Made by a program: the position numbers and the translations under genes. This document shows positions 17,963 to 27,105 of a DNA stretch of 64,000 nt, piece by piece; positions within the stretch are counted from its first letter, which is position 1; each line of letters opens with the position of its first letter. A model generated the notes under the pieces. That model was not told where the DNA came from, searched no databases, and saw only the letters and a program-made list of their open reading frames with translations. The stretch spans positions 744,001 to 808,000 of the forward strand of contig JAJYYR010000001.1 in the NCBI GenBank assembly GCA_021800805.1, given 5' to 3'. This DNA comes from a bacterium (GTDB taxonomy: Bacteria; SZUA-79; Acidulodesulfobacterales; Acidulodesulfobacteraceae).

Positions 17963-18565
17963 TTGTTTCATAAACCCAAAAACAAGCATATATTCTTTAT
18001 GCCGGTAATAATTACCGTTATCGGCGTTCTTATCTTATATCCCTTTCTATCGCAAAGCTTTTTCTCTATCCTGCAAGCCGTAAAAATGTCTATTTCAATC
18101 CGCAGTTTAGTTTTACCGGCAGGCGTAAACCTTAAATATCTTATCCTTTTTTCCGGCCTAATCCTTATGTCTTTTACCGATATGCTGTTCGAGAGGATAG
18201 CATTTATTATTCCCGTCTTTTTGATTATAGCGGGACTAATATTCGCTTTTCTTGCGAAAATCCCGTTATTAACGCCGTTAGAGGCGTTAGGCGCAGGCAT
18301 CGGTATCTTTATCTTTATGGATATAACGGAATTAGGTTCTTACGCTATGGGCGATATTATAGCCGCCGGAGCGATAGGAACATTCGTCGGAATAAAAGAA
18401 ATTGTTATTATTTCAATCTTTGCTATAATATTAGGTAAAATTATTTTTTACATCGGGGTTAAATTAGACGGCGTATGCGATAAGAGCAGTGTTAAACAGT
18501 TTCATTTCGCTTTCGTGCCGGTGTTGTTTTTGGCGGCGGCGGTAATATATAATTTTAAAATTTAA
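17963..18565 (+). CDS. Prepilin-peptidase-like membrane protein (A24-like)
   Basis: A 200-residue protein with six or more membrane segments. It resembles the catalytic half of type IV prepilin peptidases: the first Asp in FTDMLFERIAFIIP (D73) and the second in AMGDIIAAGAIGTFVG (G130-D131), followed by a late segment like the family's C-terminal helix. The N-terminal methylase domain with its Cys pairs is absent. It starts with TTG after GGAG. If active it would cleave pilin-like leaders. Homology is judged by eye, so it could be another polytopic protein. Confidence 0.5.
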   Translation: MFHKPKNKHIFFMPVIITVIGVLILYPFLSQSFFSILQAVKMSISIRSLVLPAGVNLKYLILFSGLILMSFTDMLFERIAFIIPVFLIIAGLIFAFLAKIPLLTPLEALGAGIGIFIFMDITELGSYAMGDIIAAGAIGTFVGIKEIVIISIFAIILGKIIFYIGVKLDGVCDKSSVKQFHFAFVPVLFLAAAVIYNFKI

Positions 18566-18577
18566 AACGGAGGGAAT

Positions 18578-18685
18578 ATGACCGCTAAAGAGATTTACGA
18601 ACCGGATCCCAATAGTTCTATACCTACGTTTGTAGGCTGGATAATCGAAGACGGAAATAATCTTTGTAAAATTTGCGTAATTTGA
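18578..18685 (+). CDS. Small 35-residue ORF with strong SD
   Basis: An ATG with CGGAGGGA seven bases before it opens a 35-residue frame ending in CKICVI. It sits 12 bases after the prepilin-peptidase-like gene. It may be a true small protein or the truncated start of a lost gene: a Cys pair lies at the very end, and the following gene begins 22 bases later. No homology can be claimed. Confidence 0.35.
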   Translation: MTAKEIYEPDPNSSIPTFVGWIIEDGNNLCKICVI

Positions 18686-18707
18686 TTAACAACATAACGA
18701 AAAGAAT

Positions 18708-19286
18708 ATGGCAAGGCGAAAAAGAAAGTATAATTATTTGAGCGGGAAAGAAATTGTTGCAATTATCTTTTTGGCAATTGTCTTTCTAATTTTTTTTCTT
18801 ATCCATTCCGCTGCAAAGCATCCCGGACCTAGTTTATTTATTATTTTAATAAGTATTGCTGCCTTTTTATATTATCATAGGTTAAAATCCGAAAAGGCCA
18901 AAAAGATAAAAGAAGCGTTGTTTGCTCTTGGTGCATCGAATCCTATGCAATTATCGCCGCTTCAATATGAGCATTTTTGTGGGATACTTTTGGAACAAAA
19001 CGGATGGAGCGTGCACTATACTAAAGTTACTGGTGACCAAGGTGCTGATATAATAGCGAATAAAAACGGCAAAAGAATTGTGGTTCAATGTAAACAATGG
19101 ACGTCATCGGTTGGAGTAGGGGCGGTCCAGGAGGTTCACGCCGCACTCTCATTTTATAACGCAACTAAGGCGTTAGTCATATCCACAGCCGACTATACCA
19201 TAGGAGCTAAAGAATTAGCAAAAAAAACAGGTGTTGATTTGTTGAACCATAAAGATATTCATCTAATTAATTACGACAGGCAATAA
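18708..19286 (+). CDS. Membrane-anchored Mrr-type restriction endonuclease
   Basis: A 192-residue protein with two N-terminal membrane segments (about 13-35 and 41-56) and a C-terminal Mrr_cat domain. The nuclease core shows YEHFCGILLEQNGW, then the catalytic pattern GDQGADIIA...VVQCKQW, then VGVGAVQEVHAA. Mrr domains cleave (often methylated) DNA using a PD-(D/E)xK site with Q-x-K. It may degrade foreign DNA at the membrane. It begins a stretch of defence genes. Confidence 0.8.
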   Translation: MARRKRKYNYLSGKEIVAIIFLAIVFLIFFLIHSAAKHPGPSLFIILISIAAFLYYHRLKSEKAKKIKEALFALGASNPMQLSPLQYEHFCGILLEQNGWSVHYTKVTGDQGADIIANKNGKRIVVQCKQWTSSVGVGAVQEVHAALSFYNATKALVISTADYTIGAKELAKKTGVDLLNHKDIHLINYDRQ

Positions 19287-19287
19287 T

Positions 19288-19809
19288 ATGAAAACACCGT
19301 TAAAAATTCTTATAATTGCATTTATTCTTTTATTTGCAAATATAACTTATGCCTTTGGCATATTTAATATTCCTTATAACCGCTCCGACCCGAACTTTAA
19401 CAAACTTGCAATGAGAGTTTATAATTCGGGTAGTCCCTATACTTTTTCTTGGGGCGCATATACCTATAACGCCCTGCCTATTACTACTACTATCTCGGGT
19501 TGTAAAATCATAAGCATAATAAGGCGCACGAAAGGCTTCTCTAATCCGAGATACTGGGCTATCGAAAATTATAAGATATGCGCTGGCAACATAGCGGAAG
19601 TTAAAAATACGAACCCGGTGGGCTGGGATAATTTGCCAAGAGGGATAAAAACTGTTATAAATAATACTATTCAAGAAGCAAGGCAATACGGTCGTGCAAG
19701 TGCTAATTATTACGGATACAGGGTAATAGCGAAGACCGGGGCATACGTCGGGACGGTATTCGTTTACGTGCTTCACGGGATAAAGTTAAATGCGATGATT
19801 AAGTTTTAA
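19288..19809 (+). CDS. Unknown exported protein
   Basis: A 173-residue protein with a signal peptide (residues 1-22, ending near YAFG). The mature part is rich in Tyr, Asn and Thr and has two Cys that could form a disulfide. No family is recognised. It starts one base after the Mrr-like gene, so they are co-transcribed. Since the Mrr protein is membrane-anchored, the two may act at the envelope; this is inference from position. Confidence 0.6.
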   Translation: MKTPLKILIIAFILLFANITYAFGIFNIPYNRSDPNFNKLAMRVYNSGSPYTFSWGAYTYNALPITTTISGCKIISIIRRTKGFSNPRYWAIENYKICAGNIAEVKNTNPVGWDNLPRGIKTVINNTIQEARQYGRASANYYGYRVIAKTGAYVGTVFVYVLHGIKLNAMIKF

Positions 19810-19910
19810 AGATTTAAAAAATATGATACGATTATAGAAACTAAAATATTCGGTATGGCATCTAAAACGCCATAATCACGATATAATAGAAATTTTAATG
19901 AAATAAAATT

Positions 19911-20783
19911 ATGAAAACATCTGATTTAAAATATTTCGGCAACGGTGACCATGCAATAATAATGGGTGATGCCATTGTTGCTCTCAATACAATTGAGGAC
20001 AATTCTATTGATTTGATTTTTGCCGATCCTCCCTACAACATAGGGAAAAATTTTAACGGTTATAAAGATAAATGGAGTAAAGACGAAGATTATTTGAACT
20101 GGTGTTATAAATGGCTTGAACTTTGTGTAAAAAAACTAAAATCTAACGGCAGTTTTTATGTAATGACATCTACCCAGTTCATGCCGTATTTTGATATTTA
20201 TTTGAGAGACAAAATAAAAATTCTTTCAAGAATAGTTTGGTATTACGATAGCTCTGGTGTTCAAGCCAAAAAATATTATGGCTCGTTATACGAACCAATC
20301 TTGTTTTGCGTAAAAGATGAGGACAATTACACTTTTAATGCAAAAAATATTTTAGTTGAGGCTAAGACTGGTGCGAAAAGAAGACTTATCGATTATAGAA
20401 AAAATCCGCCTCAAGTTTATAATGCTGAAAAAGTTCCTGGTAATGTTTGGGAGTTTTCAAGAGTTAGGTATCGCATGGACGAATACGAAGAACACCCAAC
20501 ACAAAAACCAATAGCTCTATTGGAAAGAATAATAAAGGCAAGTTCAAACAGGAACTATCTTATCCTTGATCCCTTTTCGGGGACTTTTACAACATCTTTT
20601 GTGGCAAAACAGTTAGGTAGACGATCAATAGGTATAGAATTACAGGAAGACTATGTAAAGATTGGACTAAGACGGTTGGAAATTCAAAAAGAGTACAACG
20701 GCAGTAAATTAGCAAAAGAGCCAAGAAGTTTTGAAAAGCAAATATGTGAACAACAAGAAAAATTATCTTTATTTAGTCAATAA
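19911..20783 (+). CDS. Type II DNA methyltransferase (N6-A or N4-C, beta-type order)
   Basis: A 290-residue methylase. Motif IV is FADPPYN (about residues 39-45), with the recognition region in the middle and motif I, LDPFSGTFTT, near residue 219; this order is that of beta-class amino-methyltransferases. AdoMet is the methyl donor, and the DPPY motif usually marks N6-adenine methylation. It lies three bases before a restriction-type nuclease gene. TATAAT at 19882-19887 may be the -10 box. No SD is visible, unlike in the core genes, which suggests transfer. Confidence 0.88.
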   Translation: MKTSDLKYFGNGDHAIIMGDAIVALNTIEDNSIDLIFADPPYNIGKNFNGYKDKWSKDEDYLNWCYKWLELCVKKLKSNGSFYVMTSTQFMPYFDIYLRDKIKILSRIVWYYDSSGVQAKKYYGSLYEPILFCVKDEDNYTFNAKNILVEAKTGAKRRLIDYRKNPPQVYNAEKVPGNVWEFSRVRYRMDEYEEHPTQKPIALLERIIKASSNRNYLILDPFSGTFTTSFVAKQLGRRSIGIELQEDYVKIGLRRLEIQKEYNGSKLAKEPRSFEKQICEQQEKLSLFSQ

Positions 20784-20785
20784 TT

Positions 20786-21904
20786 ATGGAATATCAATTT
20801 ACCGCATCAATAAACAAAATATTAAAAAAGCATTTTGCTAATGCCAGTTCTGACATTTTTGATAAAAGCCAGCTTTTGCAATACATAAATCTAAAAACTA
20901 AGTCGGCAAACAAGGGTGCAAAAGCTCGCGGGAGTTTTGCCAATTTGTATGCAATTTATGTGATTGTAGAGGATTATATAGAAAAAGGTTTTGACAAGAA
21001 AGGCGATTACTCAAAATACGAAGGAGTGGGGTTTACGAAGTTGTTCAAAAGGCAGAGAGAGCTTCCGTTTGGTGCAAAATTACAAAACCACGCCCTAAAC
21101 AACCGATTAAATTCTGAATTTCAAAAGTTTTTCCCCAATTCTGAATACACGCCAATTTTGAGAAATCTTGAAACAAACAGATATTGGATTAACAACAACC
21201 TAATTAAAATCGAAGTTTCTGGAAAAACCTACAACATAGCAAATGCGTTAATTGAAATTATTAATGAATACGCAAAAACAAAGAAAAATGCTTTTGAGCG
21301 ATTTGTTCAGGCATGTTTCGAATTACAAGAAATTCAAAACAAAAATCCTAAAGAGGTTGAAAATTTCATCCTCAGTTTGTTAGCTCCAAATGTGGACGCA
21401 AGGCTTTTTGAAATTGTTAGCTATTCTATTTTGAAATATTATTATCACGATCAGAAAATTTACTGGGGCTTTGAGATAGATAAACTTCAAGAAGAAAATT
21501 TAACTCTTTATAAAACTGGGCGAACAAATGCTAATGATGGCGGTATCGATTTTGTAATGAAGCCACTCGGACGATTTTTCCAAGTTACTGAAACCTTGGA
21601 TGTTAAGAAATATTTTCTTGATATAGATAAAATTCACCGATACCCAATAACCTTTGTTGTTAAATCGCAAGATACTGAAAATAATTTACTCGATGGCATC
21701 AAGGATAATGCACTTCGCATTTATTCAGTGAAAGCGGTCGTTGACCGATATATGCAGTGTATTGAGGAAATTATAAATATTCCCCGACTTCATAAGTGTT
21801 TTATAGAAGCTGAGAAGCAGGGCTATCTCAAAAACATTCTTGATGAAATCATTTTACAAAGCAAAGTAGAATTTAATTACCAAGATGAGGACGAAGACGA
21901 GTAA
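20786..21904 (+). CDS. Type II restriction endonuclease
   Basis: A 372-residue protein next to the methylase, 2 bases apart, so an R-M pair. Residues about 213-280 hold a PD-(D/E)xK-like core: DARLFEIVSYSIL, then NDGGIDFVMKPLGRFFQVTE, where D and the later Q-x-x-E replace D-ExK. The C-terminus is an acidic tail (EDEDE). The recognition sequence cannot be read from the protein. The stop overlaps the start codon of the next, broken, frame (ATGA). Confidence 0.8.
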   Translation: MEYQFTASINKILKKHFANASSDIFDKSQLLQYINLKTKSANKGAKARGSFANLYAIYVIVEDYIEKGFDKKGDYSKYEGVGFTKLFKRQRELPFGAKLQNHALNNRLNSEFQKFFPNSEYTPILRNLETNRYWINNNLIKIEVSGKTYNIANALIEIINEYAKTKKNAFERFVQACFELQEIQNKNPKEVENFILSLLAPNVDARLFEIVSYSILKYYYHDQKIYWGFEIDKLQEENLTLYKTGRTNANDGGIDFVMKPLGRFFQVTETLDVKKYFLDIDKIHRYPITFVVKSQDTENNLLDGIKDNALRIYSVKAVVDRYMQCIEEIINIPRLHKCFIEAEKQGYLKNILDEIILQSKVEFNYQDEDEDE

Positions 21905-22252
21905 TGACAAGGGCAGGAAATTCAGGTATTGCCTCTAATATTCCACCTGATTTAGTTGGAGGAGTTGCTTCAGGTTTTCTTATTAATATCAAAATTAAAA
22001 AGGATGTTAACCCATAATTACATTGTGTCATTTCTAAACTCTGAATATGGTCAAATGCAATTAGAAAGAGTGTCTAGTGGTTCTATTCTAAAAAGCATTC
22101 GTTCTTCAGATTTAAGGAAAGTAAAGATTATTTTGCCACCAAAAGAGATTCAAAAATTAATAGGGAATGAGTTAAAATACGCTGTTTATGCCTCTTCTTG
22201 TATTAGGAAAAATATAAAAAAAGCAGATAATGTTATATCTGAATTATGTTAA
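21904..22252 (+). pseudogene. Broken HsdS-like specificity fragment
   Basis: The first frame (from ATG 21904) reads TRAGNSGIASNIPPDLVGG and VASGFLINIKIK, and the second frame continues with IVSFLNSEYGQMQLERVSSG and LPPKEIQKL. Together they match one target-recognition half of a type I specificity subunit, broken by a one-base shift near 22010-22016. Joined length would be only about 116 residues, so the upstream part is also missing. No HsdR or HsdM is present. It is a remnant, perhaps a former partner of the methylase. Confidence 0.7.
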
Positions 22253-22265
22253 TGAATTTAAAGTT

Positions 22266-22889
22266 ATGAATATCCAGAAAATATTAACAAACATAATAAC
22301 TTCGGTTGTTCCATCTCTTTTTGATCCTAATCCTGTTGATTTTAAAGCACAACATGAAAATGGCGTCAAACCTGTCAAAAAAGCAATCTGTGATAATCCC
22401 CCAAATCAGTTAGCAATATTTAAAAAGCTGATAATTAGAAATGCTTTTCTTTGTGGATGCTTAGATTTTACAGAAAATTTAGAGATAGAATATTTAATTA
22501 TTGGATATGGAATAAAAAGAGGTAACGGTACCGATATATCAAAGGTTGAATATGCGATAGGCAATAATAATTCCGTAAAAGTTATTTCTGAAACTAAAAA
22601 CAGAATACACAAATATATATCGCAAGCATCAAAAAATGAAGTAATTATATTTCATAATCATCCTAAGAGTTGGATTAATATTTTTTCCGATAATATTCCG
22701 ATTGCTTCCATGATGGATAGGGACACCCTTTCAAGAAACAAATATTTAGAACCCGTGATTTTATTCAAAACGTTACTTAATAAAGGTTCAATTAGATTTT
22801 ATCTTGGAGAAAATGGTTTTGTGAGAGAATATAAAATTCCAAACATATTGAAAATAATAAATCGGTTAAGCAATATTGGTTTTCAGTAA
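22266..22889 (+). CDS. RadC/JAB-like putative metalloprotein
   Basis: A 207-residue protein. The C-terminal half carries a JAMM-like pattern: FHNHPKSW (H130, H132) followed by PIASMMD (S148, D151), as in RadC and JAB-domain proteins, which bind zinc. The N-terminal part is unknown. I chose ATG 22266; an earlier ATG at 22230 lies inside the HsdS remnant. JAB-domain proteins occur in several defence and ubiquitin-like systems; here no E1 or E2 neighbour is visible. Confidence 0.6.
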   Translation: MNIQKILTNIITSVVPSLFDPNPVDFKAQHENGVKPVKKAICDNPPNQLAIFKKLIIRNAFLCGCLDFTENLEIEYLIIGYGIKRGNGTDISKVEYAIGNNNSVKVISETKNRIHKYISQASKNEVIIFHNHPKSWINIFSDNIPIASMMDRDTLSRNKYLEPVILFKTLLNKGSIRFYLGENGFVREYKIPNILKIINRLSNIGFQ

Positions 22890-22944
22890 GAATCCGGCAT
22901 AACATAAGACGTGACATTGTGAGTGCTAAGGATGATGTGATTTT

Positions 22945-23277
22945 ATGAATAAAGATATGATAAAAAAAAATCTATACAGCATTGTTCGTCTTCGCCCAAT
23001 AGCTAAATCTTGTAATTCAGATCAATACGGACAATGCCAAATACAAGATAAAGATGACGAGTGGGTAATTGAATCTATTAATGATGACGGAATAACAATC
23101 ACAAATACCAGAAATAGGAAAGTTGCCGATTTAGGATTCGATCACATACATAGTTGGACAAGTGATCCTGAAAACTCAAAACGAGATACCAGGAAACACG
23201 GTTTTTTATCGCTGAATGTTCAGATTTATTACAATATATTTTCTGGAAGACTATGGATTGAACCAACAAGAAAATAA
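22945..23277 (+). CDS. Unknown 110-residue protein
   Basis: A soluble protein with no signal peptide. It has a beta-rich middle (DDEWVIESINDDGITITNTR) that resembles a small barrel, and a Trp and His-containing loop (HIHSWTSD). I do not recognise it. Its stop lies 14 bases before the start of the next gene, so the two are probably a pair. Placement amid R-M and nuclease-like genes suggests defence, unproven. Confidence 0.55.
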   Translation: MNKDMIKKNLYSIVRLRPIAKSCNSDQYGQCQIQDKDDEWVIESINDDGITITNTRNRKVADLGFDHIHSWTSDPENSKRDTRKHGFLSLNVQIYYNIFSGRLWIEPTRK

Positions 23278-23290
23278 CAAAATTAAATTT

Positions 23291-24286
23291 ATGAATAATG
23301 ATCCAATAGACCTTTTTGCACCCCTTGTGCCAGAGGATAAATTACATCCCCAATTTAAAGCTTTAAGGGATTCAAAATTTCATATAAAAGCACGGCAATT
23401 TATTAATAATATTTATAATAAAATGGGCGATCCCAACGGCAATTTTATGTTTAAATTTCAGTCCGAGGGTTTTCATGCAAGGCTTTTTGAGATAGCTTGT
23501 TATGCCTATCTTAATTCCATTGGCGCAGTTTGCAATCGTAGTTTTGAAAAACCTGATTTTATGGCTTCTATCGGTAATAAGACTATCGCGATAGAGGCTG
23601 TTACGGCAAATCCTACAAAAGGCCAATCCCTTGATATATCTCTTACTCAATTAAAATATATCCCATTTAAAAAAATGGAAAAAAAATGCATTGATGATTT
23701 TTCTATACGAATGGCAAATATTCTTGAAAAGAAAATACGAAAAAAATATTGGAAATTAAAACATTGTAAGGGTAAGCCATTAGTTTTTATTGTATCCCCG
23801 TTTTTTGAACCAGGCTCTATGTATTATGTTGATATGAATTTAGCAACATATCTATATGGTTTAGTTGACGAACATGAATATAACGGAAGGAAAATAACAT
23901 CGGGGTTTTTTAACAAAAAAAACAGTGAATATGTTAGCGCTGTTGTTTATTGTAATCAGTTTACGGTGCCACGTTTTTATCGTTTGTCCTTTTCACCCCA
24001 AGATATTTCGCCAATTAGTGCAGCAAAGAGAGAAGGTTACTATTTAACGACGGGTTCTAATTTTATAAATTTAGAGAAATATGAGCATGATTTAAAAGAT
24101 CCAAAATCTCCGATCGAAACATGGTGGCAGGGTGTTACTATCTTTATTAACCCAAAAGCTAATGTGCCGCTGCCTGATGGATTTCTTAAAAGCACAAGCA
24201 CATTTAGGGTAGGTAATGACGGTTTATTAAACCAGATTATCCACGATTTTCATCCCTTAACGTCATTTATGTTTGTTGCAACTTAA
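23291..24286 (+). CDS. Unknown protein with nuclease-like motif
   Basis: A 331-residue soluble protein. The segment HARLFEIACYAYL, then FEKPDFMAS, then IAIEAVTANP fits the order E - PD - ExxV of PD-(D/E)xK folds, in which the last Lys is replaced. I chose ATG 23291; the open frame begins earlier inside the previous gene. The C-terminal half is unrecognised. A nuclease-like role is a possibility only. Confidence 0.55.
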   Translation: MNNDPIDLFAPLVPEDKLHPQFKALRDSKFHIKARQFINNIYNKMGDPNGNFMFKFQSEGFHARLFEIACYAYLNSIGAVCNRSFEKPDFMASIGNKTIAIEAVTANPTKGQSLDISLTQLKYIPFKKMEKKCIDDFSIRMANILEKKIRKKYWKLKHCKGKPLVFIVSPFFEPGSMYYVDMNLATYLYGLVDEHEYNGRKITSGFFNKKNSEYVSAVVYCNQFTVPRFYRLSFSPQDISPISAAKREGYYLTTGSNFINLEKYEHDLKDPKSPIETWWQGVTIFINPKANVPLPDGFLKSTSTFRVGNDGLLNQIIHDFHPLTSFMFVAT

Positions 24287-24345
24287 TTAATTTTCTATTT
24301 TGTTTTGGTGAAATTTAGTTATTTTATTATCGCAGGTGAAAAAAT

Positions 24346-25032
24346 ATGGAAAATATAAAAATAACGCAGATAAAAGATGGAATACATATAGAAGGATATC
24401 CTAACGCAGTTAAATTTATTTCAATTCAAGATGGTAAAGCACAAAGAGCAAAAATGGTGAAGAGATTGTCGGATTTGTGGTCGCATAAAATAGATTTAGA
24501 TTTAGCGGCCGCTTCTCTTGAAGCAATTAATTTATTACCGGAAGACAAGCAAATTGTACGCCAATCTCTTTGGCGTTCTTCGATTATCCATTTTACGAAA
24601 TGTTTCGGAAAAAGCAAGGGACGGTTTAATTTAAGTGCAGAAAAGATATGGAAAGATGAAGAGGAACGAGATTTAATACTTAAAATCTATAAATATTTCA
24701 GCAACCTAAGAAATAAACATATTGTCCATGATGAAAATTCTTATGCCCAGTGTAAAACTGGAGCTGTCCTAAACAAAGGCGATAAAGATTATAAAATTGA
24801 AAAAATTATTACCGTATCGTTTATTGCCGAAACACTGAGCCAAGATAATTATAATAGTTTATTTAATTTAATTATAACCGCTAAGGATTGGATTGCAAAA
24901 GAATATAATGAAATATGCGAGAAACTAACTAAAGAACTCGAGCAAGAATCTTACGAAACATTATTTAGTTATAATTCTATGGAGTATAAAGTCCCTGAAA
25001 TCAATGATATAGACAAAACAAGAAATTCTTAA
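24346..25032 (+). CDS. HEPN-like unknown protein
   Basis: A 228-residue, mostly helical protein. R122-N-K-H-I-V-H128 has the R-N...H pattern of HEPN RNases and lies in a helical context (YFSNLRNKHIVHDENSY). HEPN proteins are frequent in toxin and phage-defence systems. The C-terminus is Glu-rich. It is 60 bases after the preceding gene and 18 before the next, on one strand. Family assignment is by motif only. Confidence 0.5.
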   Translation: MENIKITQIKDGIHIEGYPNAVKFISIQDGKAQRAKMVKRLSDLWSHKIDLDLAAASLEAINLLPEDKQIVRQSLWRSSIIHFTKCFGKSKGRFNLSAEKIWKDEEERDLILKIYKYFSNLRNKHIVHDENSYAQCKTGAVLNKGDKDYKIEKIITVSFIAETLSQDNYNSLFNLIITAKDWIAKEYNEICEKLTKELEQESYETLFSYNSMEYKVPEINDIDKTRNS

Positions 25033-25049
25033 AAAATATAAAATCAATA

Positions 25050-26030
25050 TTGATGAATTTTTTAATCTCTAATATTCAATTGATAATGACAAATATAATC
25101 AATTTTTTAAAAACGGAATTGGTTCCATTGGCCCCGATAGGAACTTTTATAGGAACTGTTACATTAGCCTTAGTAACGTTTTTCATTAGTAAATCGGATA
25201 GATTTAATAATGCGTTTTCTGTACATAAAATTGCGCTAGACAAAACCGCCGAGGAATTAATCGAAAAATGTGATTTTACAAATATTGATTTATTTTCTGA
25301 ATTCTTAAAAAAATATTTTGAAAAAAAATTCGAAAATAAAATAAATATCTTAAAAAATTCGGAACTACGAATTTTGATACCAGCCTTATTGAGCATTATA
25401 TTTCAACTAACGACTGAAAACAAAGATATTTTAAAGGATATATTTACATATCATTTAAAATCGAAAGAAATAAAGAAGTTAAGCAAAAATAATTCTTTTA
25501 TGGAAAATTGTAAAAATATTATTTATTCATATGAGTATATAAATAAAATAAAAGAAAATTTAAATTTTAAATTAAAAGAAATAGGTCTGACGGTTAGTCA
25601 GCCAAATTTAATAAGTCCGCCATTAGCAATATTTTCTGATGAAAGTATTGATTTATTGGAATATTATAATATTATGCTTTACACTTATGATATAAATGTT
25701 AATTACGAAATAAGAAAGGGGATAGGGACAGATGAGGAGACATATTTTCTATCCCGTAAAACAGGTGGTAATATCATAGCAAAATCAAAATCTATTGAAA
25801 AACTGGAAAAGTTTAAAGAAATATCTCTTTTGGAAAAAGAAAAAATAAATGAATTTAATGAAAAAAATGAAAGATTTAAGGAATATTGCGAAAGTTTTTG
25901 CCGACAAGCCGAGTCTATTTTAACGAATATAAAACTCGGCAGGGACTTAAAAAGGAAATGCCCTTATACAAAGGGTTATTTACTAAAGCAATGGTTAAAT
26001 GTTTTTAATATTAGATTTAAAATTTGGTGA
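25050..26030 (+). CDS. Unknown membrane-anchored protein
   Basis: A 326-residue protein with one N-terminal hydrophobic segment (about residues 28-48) and a long charged helical body with coiled-coil character near the C-terminus (LEKEKINEFNEKNERF). This build resembles membrane-tethered effectors found beside defence genes, but no family is recognised. Very AT-rich codons and lack of a clear SD set it apart from the core genes. Its end overlaps the convergent gene by 14 bases. Confidence 0.55.
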   Translation: MMNFLISNIQLIMTNIINFLKTELVPLAPIGTFIGTVTLALVTFFISKSDRFNNAFSVHKIALDKTAEELIEKCDFTNIDLFSEFLKKYFEKKFENKINILKNSELRILIPALLSIIFQLTTENKDILKDIFTYHLKSKEIKKLSKNNSFMENCKNIIYSYEYINKIKENLNFKLKEIGLTVSQPNLISPPLAIFSDESIDLLEYYNIMLYTYDINVNYEIRKGIGTDEETYFLSRKTGGNIIAKSKSIEKLEKFKEISLLEKEKINEFNEKNERFKEYCESFCRQAESILTNIKLGRDLKRKCPYTKGYLLKQWLNVFNIRFKIW

Positions 26031-26610
26031 GTTGTGCTAACCGTATTTTTTCTTTAATTTCCCTTAGTAATGCCACTATCCCCGCATAATACAATATCCT
26101 ACCCCTTTCCCTCTTTTCCCTGCCGTTTAATTCATTTAACCACCTTAGTGCCGCATTTAAAGTCATTTCAGTTTCGGCAATTTCGGCTTCCAATTCCGTT
26201 GCCACATCTTCTGAAAAAAATCCGTCTATCGCTTGTTTGGCTATGTCGCTTATTTTTATCGCTATTTCCGAAAAATCGAATCCTACGGGCGGGTATTTGA
26301 CGATTTCCTTAACATAGTCCTTAATTTCGTTAGTGGAGCTATAGACGCTTTCTATTGCGCTCATAAAGGTTATAATTTTAATAATCTCGTCCGGCGGATA
26401 ATCGGCAAGCTCGGTCTTAATATTCGATTTGAGTTTTGCAAGCCTGTCCGCCCTGTCTTCGTTTTTATATCGGACGGCGGGGTCTTCGAGGGTAGAGATA
26501 AGATTGAGCGTATATTCAAGATTTTGCTCTACGATAGCGGCAAAAACGGATAAATTTTTTTGAATATTTGTCTTATCCGTAGATTCTTTTAATAACCAGC
26601 CGATCCTCAT
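26017..26610 (-). CDS. Unknown helical protein
   Basis: A 197-residue soluble protein made almost wholly of amphipathic helices, with Lys/Glu-rich ends. No motif is recognised. It overlaps the start of the acetyltransferase gene's 3' end by 38 bases on the same strand, so translation is probably coupled. Its role cannot be stated. Confidence 0.55.
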   Translation of the reverse strand: MRIGWLLKESTDKTNIQKNLSVFAAIVEQNLEYTLNLISTLEDPAVRYKNEDRADRLAKLKSNIKTELADYPPDEIIKIITFMSAIESVYSSTNEIKDYVKEIVKYPPVGFDFSEIAIKISDIAKQAIDGFFSEDVATELEAEIAETEMTLNAALRWLNELNGREKRERGRILYYAGIVALLREIKEKIRLAQLTKF

Positions 26611-27031
26611 CTTGTCTGTAATATCCCTTTACGAGCTTTTTTTCGTTAAATCCGTATTTGGCGCATAAATGAATCATTCGTGCGTTAATCGGGTCGGTCG
26701 TCAAGAGGCAATCGGCTTTTTCTTTATCCAAGAAATCTACGATATTTTGAAAAAACATATTGCCTATTTTTTTATCCCTGTAATTCTTATCTATGAAGAT
26801 TTTATGAAATAAGTATAACGAATCTACGTTCGCTTTAAATAAAAGCGCGCTTCCTATTATTTTTTTATCGTATTCCGCTATAAATACGCCGGAATATTCT
26901 ACCCATAGTCTCCAGACGTGTTCTCCGTCCGGAATGAAATCAGAATTTCTATTGTCTTTCCAAGCCTGCCTGTCGAGTTCGGAGATTGCGAGAAAATCCG
27001 AAATTAATGCTTTTCTTATTTTTACGTCCAT
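26573..27031 (-). CDS. GNAT-family N-acetyltransferase
   Basis: A 152-residue single-domain GNAT protein. It shows VFIAEYDKKIIGSALLF (beta strands 2-4), FIDKNYRDKKIGNMFFQNIVDF (the acetyl-CoA binding loop, R-D-K-K-I-G in place of QxxGxG/A) and ARMIHLCAKYGFNEK near the end. The acceptor is unknown. The helical gene downstream overlaps its end, so they form a two-gene unit. Confidence 0.82.
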   Translation of the reverse strand: MDVKIRKALISDFLAISELDRQAWKDNRNSDFIPDGEHVWRLWVEYSGVFIAEYDKKIIGSALLFKANVDSLYLFHKIFIDKNYRDKKIGNMFFQNIVDFLDKEKADCLLTTDPINARMIHLCAKYGFNEKKLVKGYYRQDEDRLVIKRIYG

Positions 27032-27105
27032 AAATATTATCCTTTGAATTTAACGGCTCTTTTTTTAAGTTCGTCGAACTGTATTTCTATTTCCGAAACT
27101 ATTTC

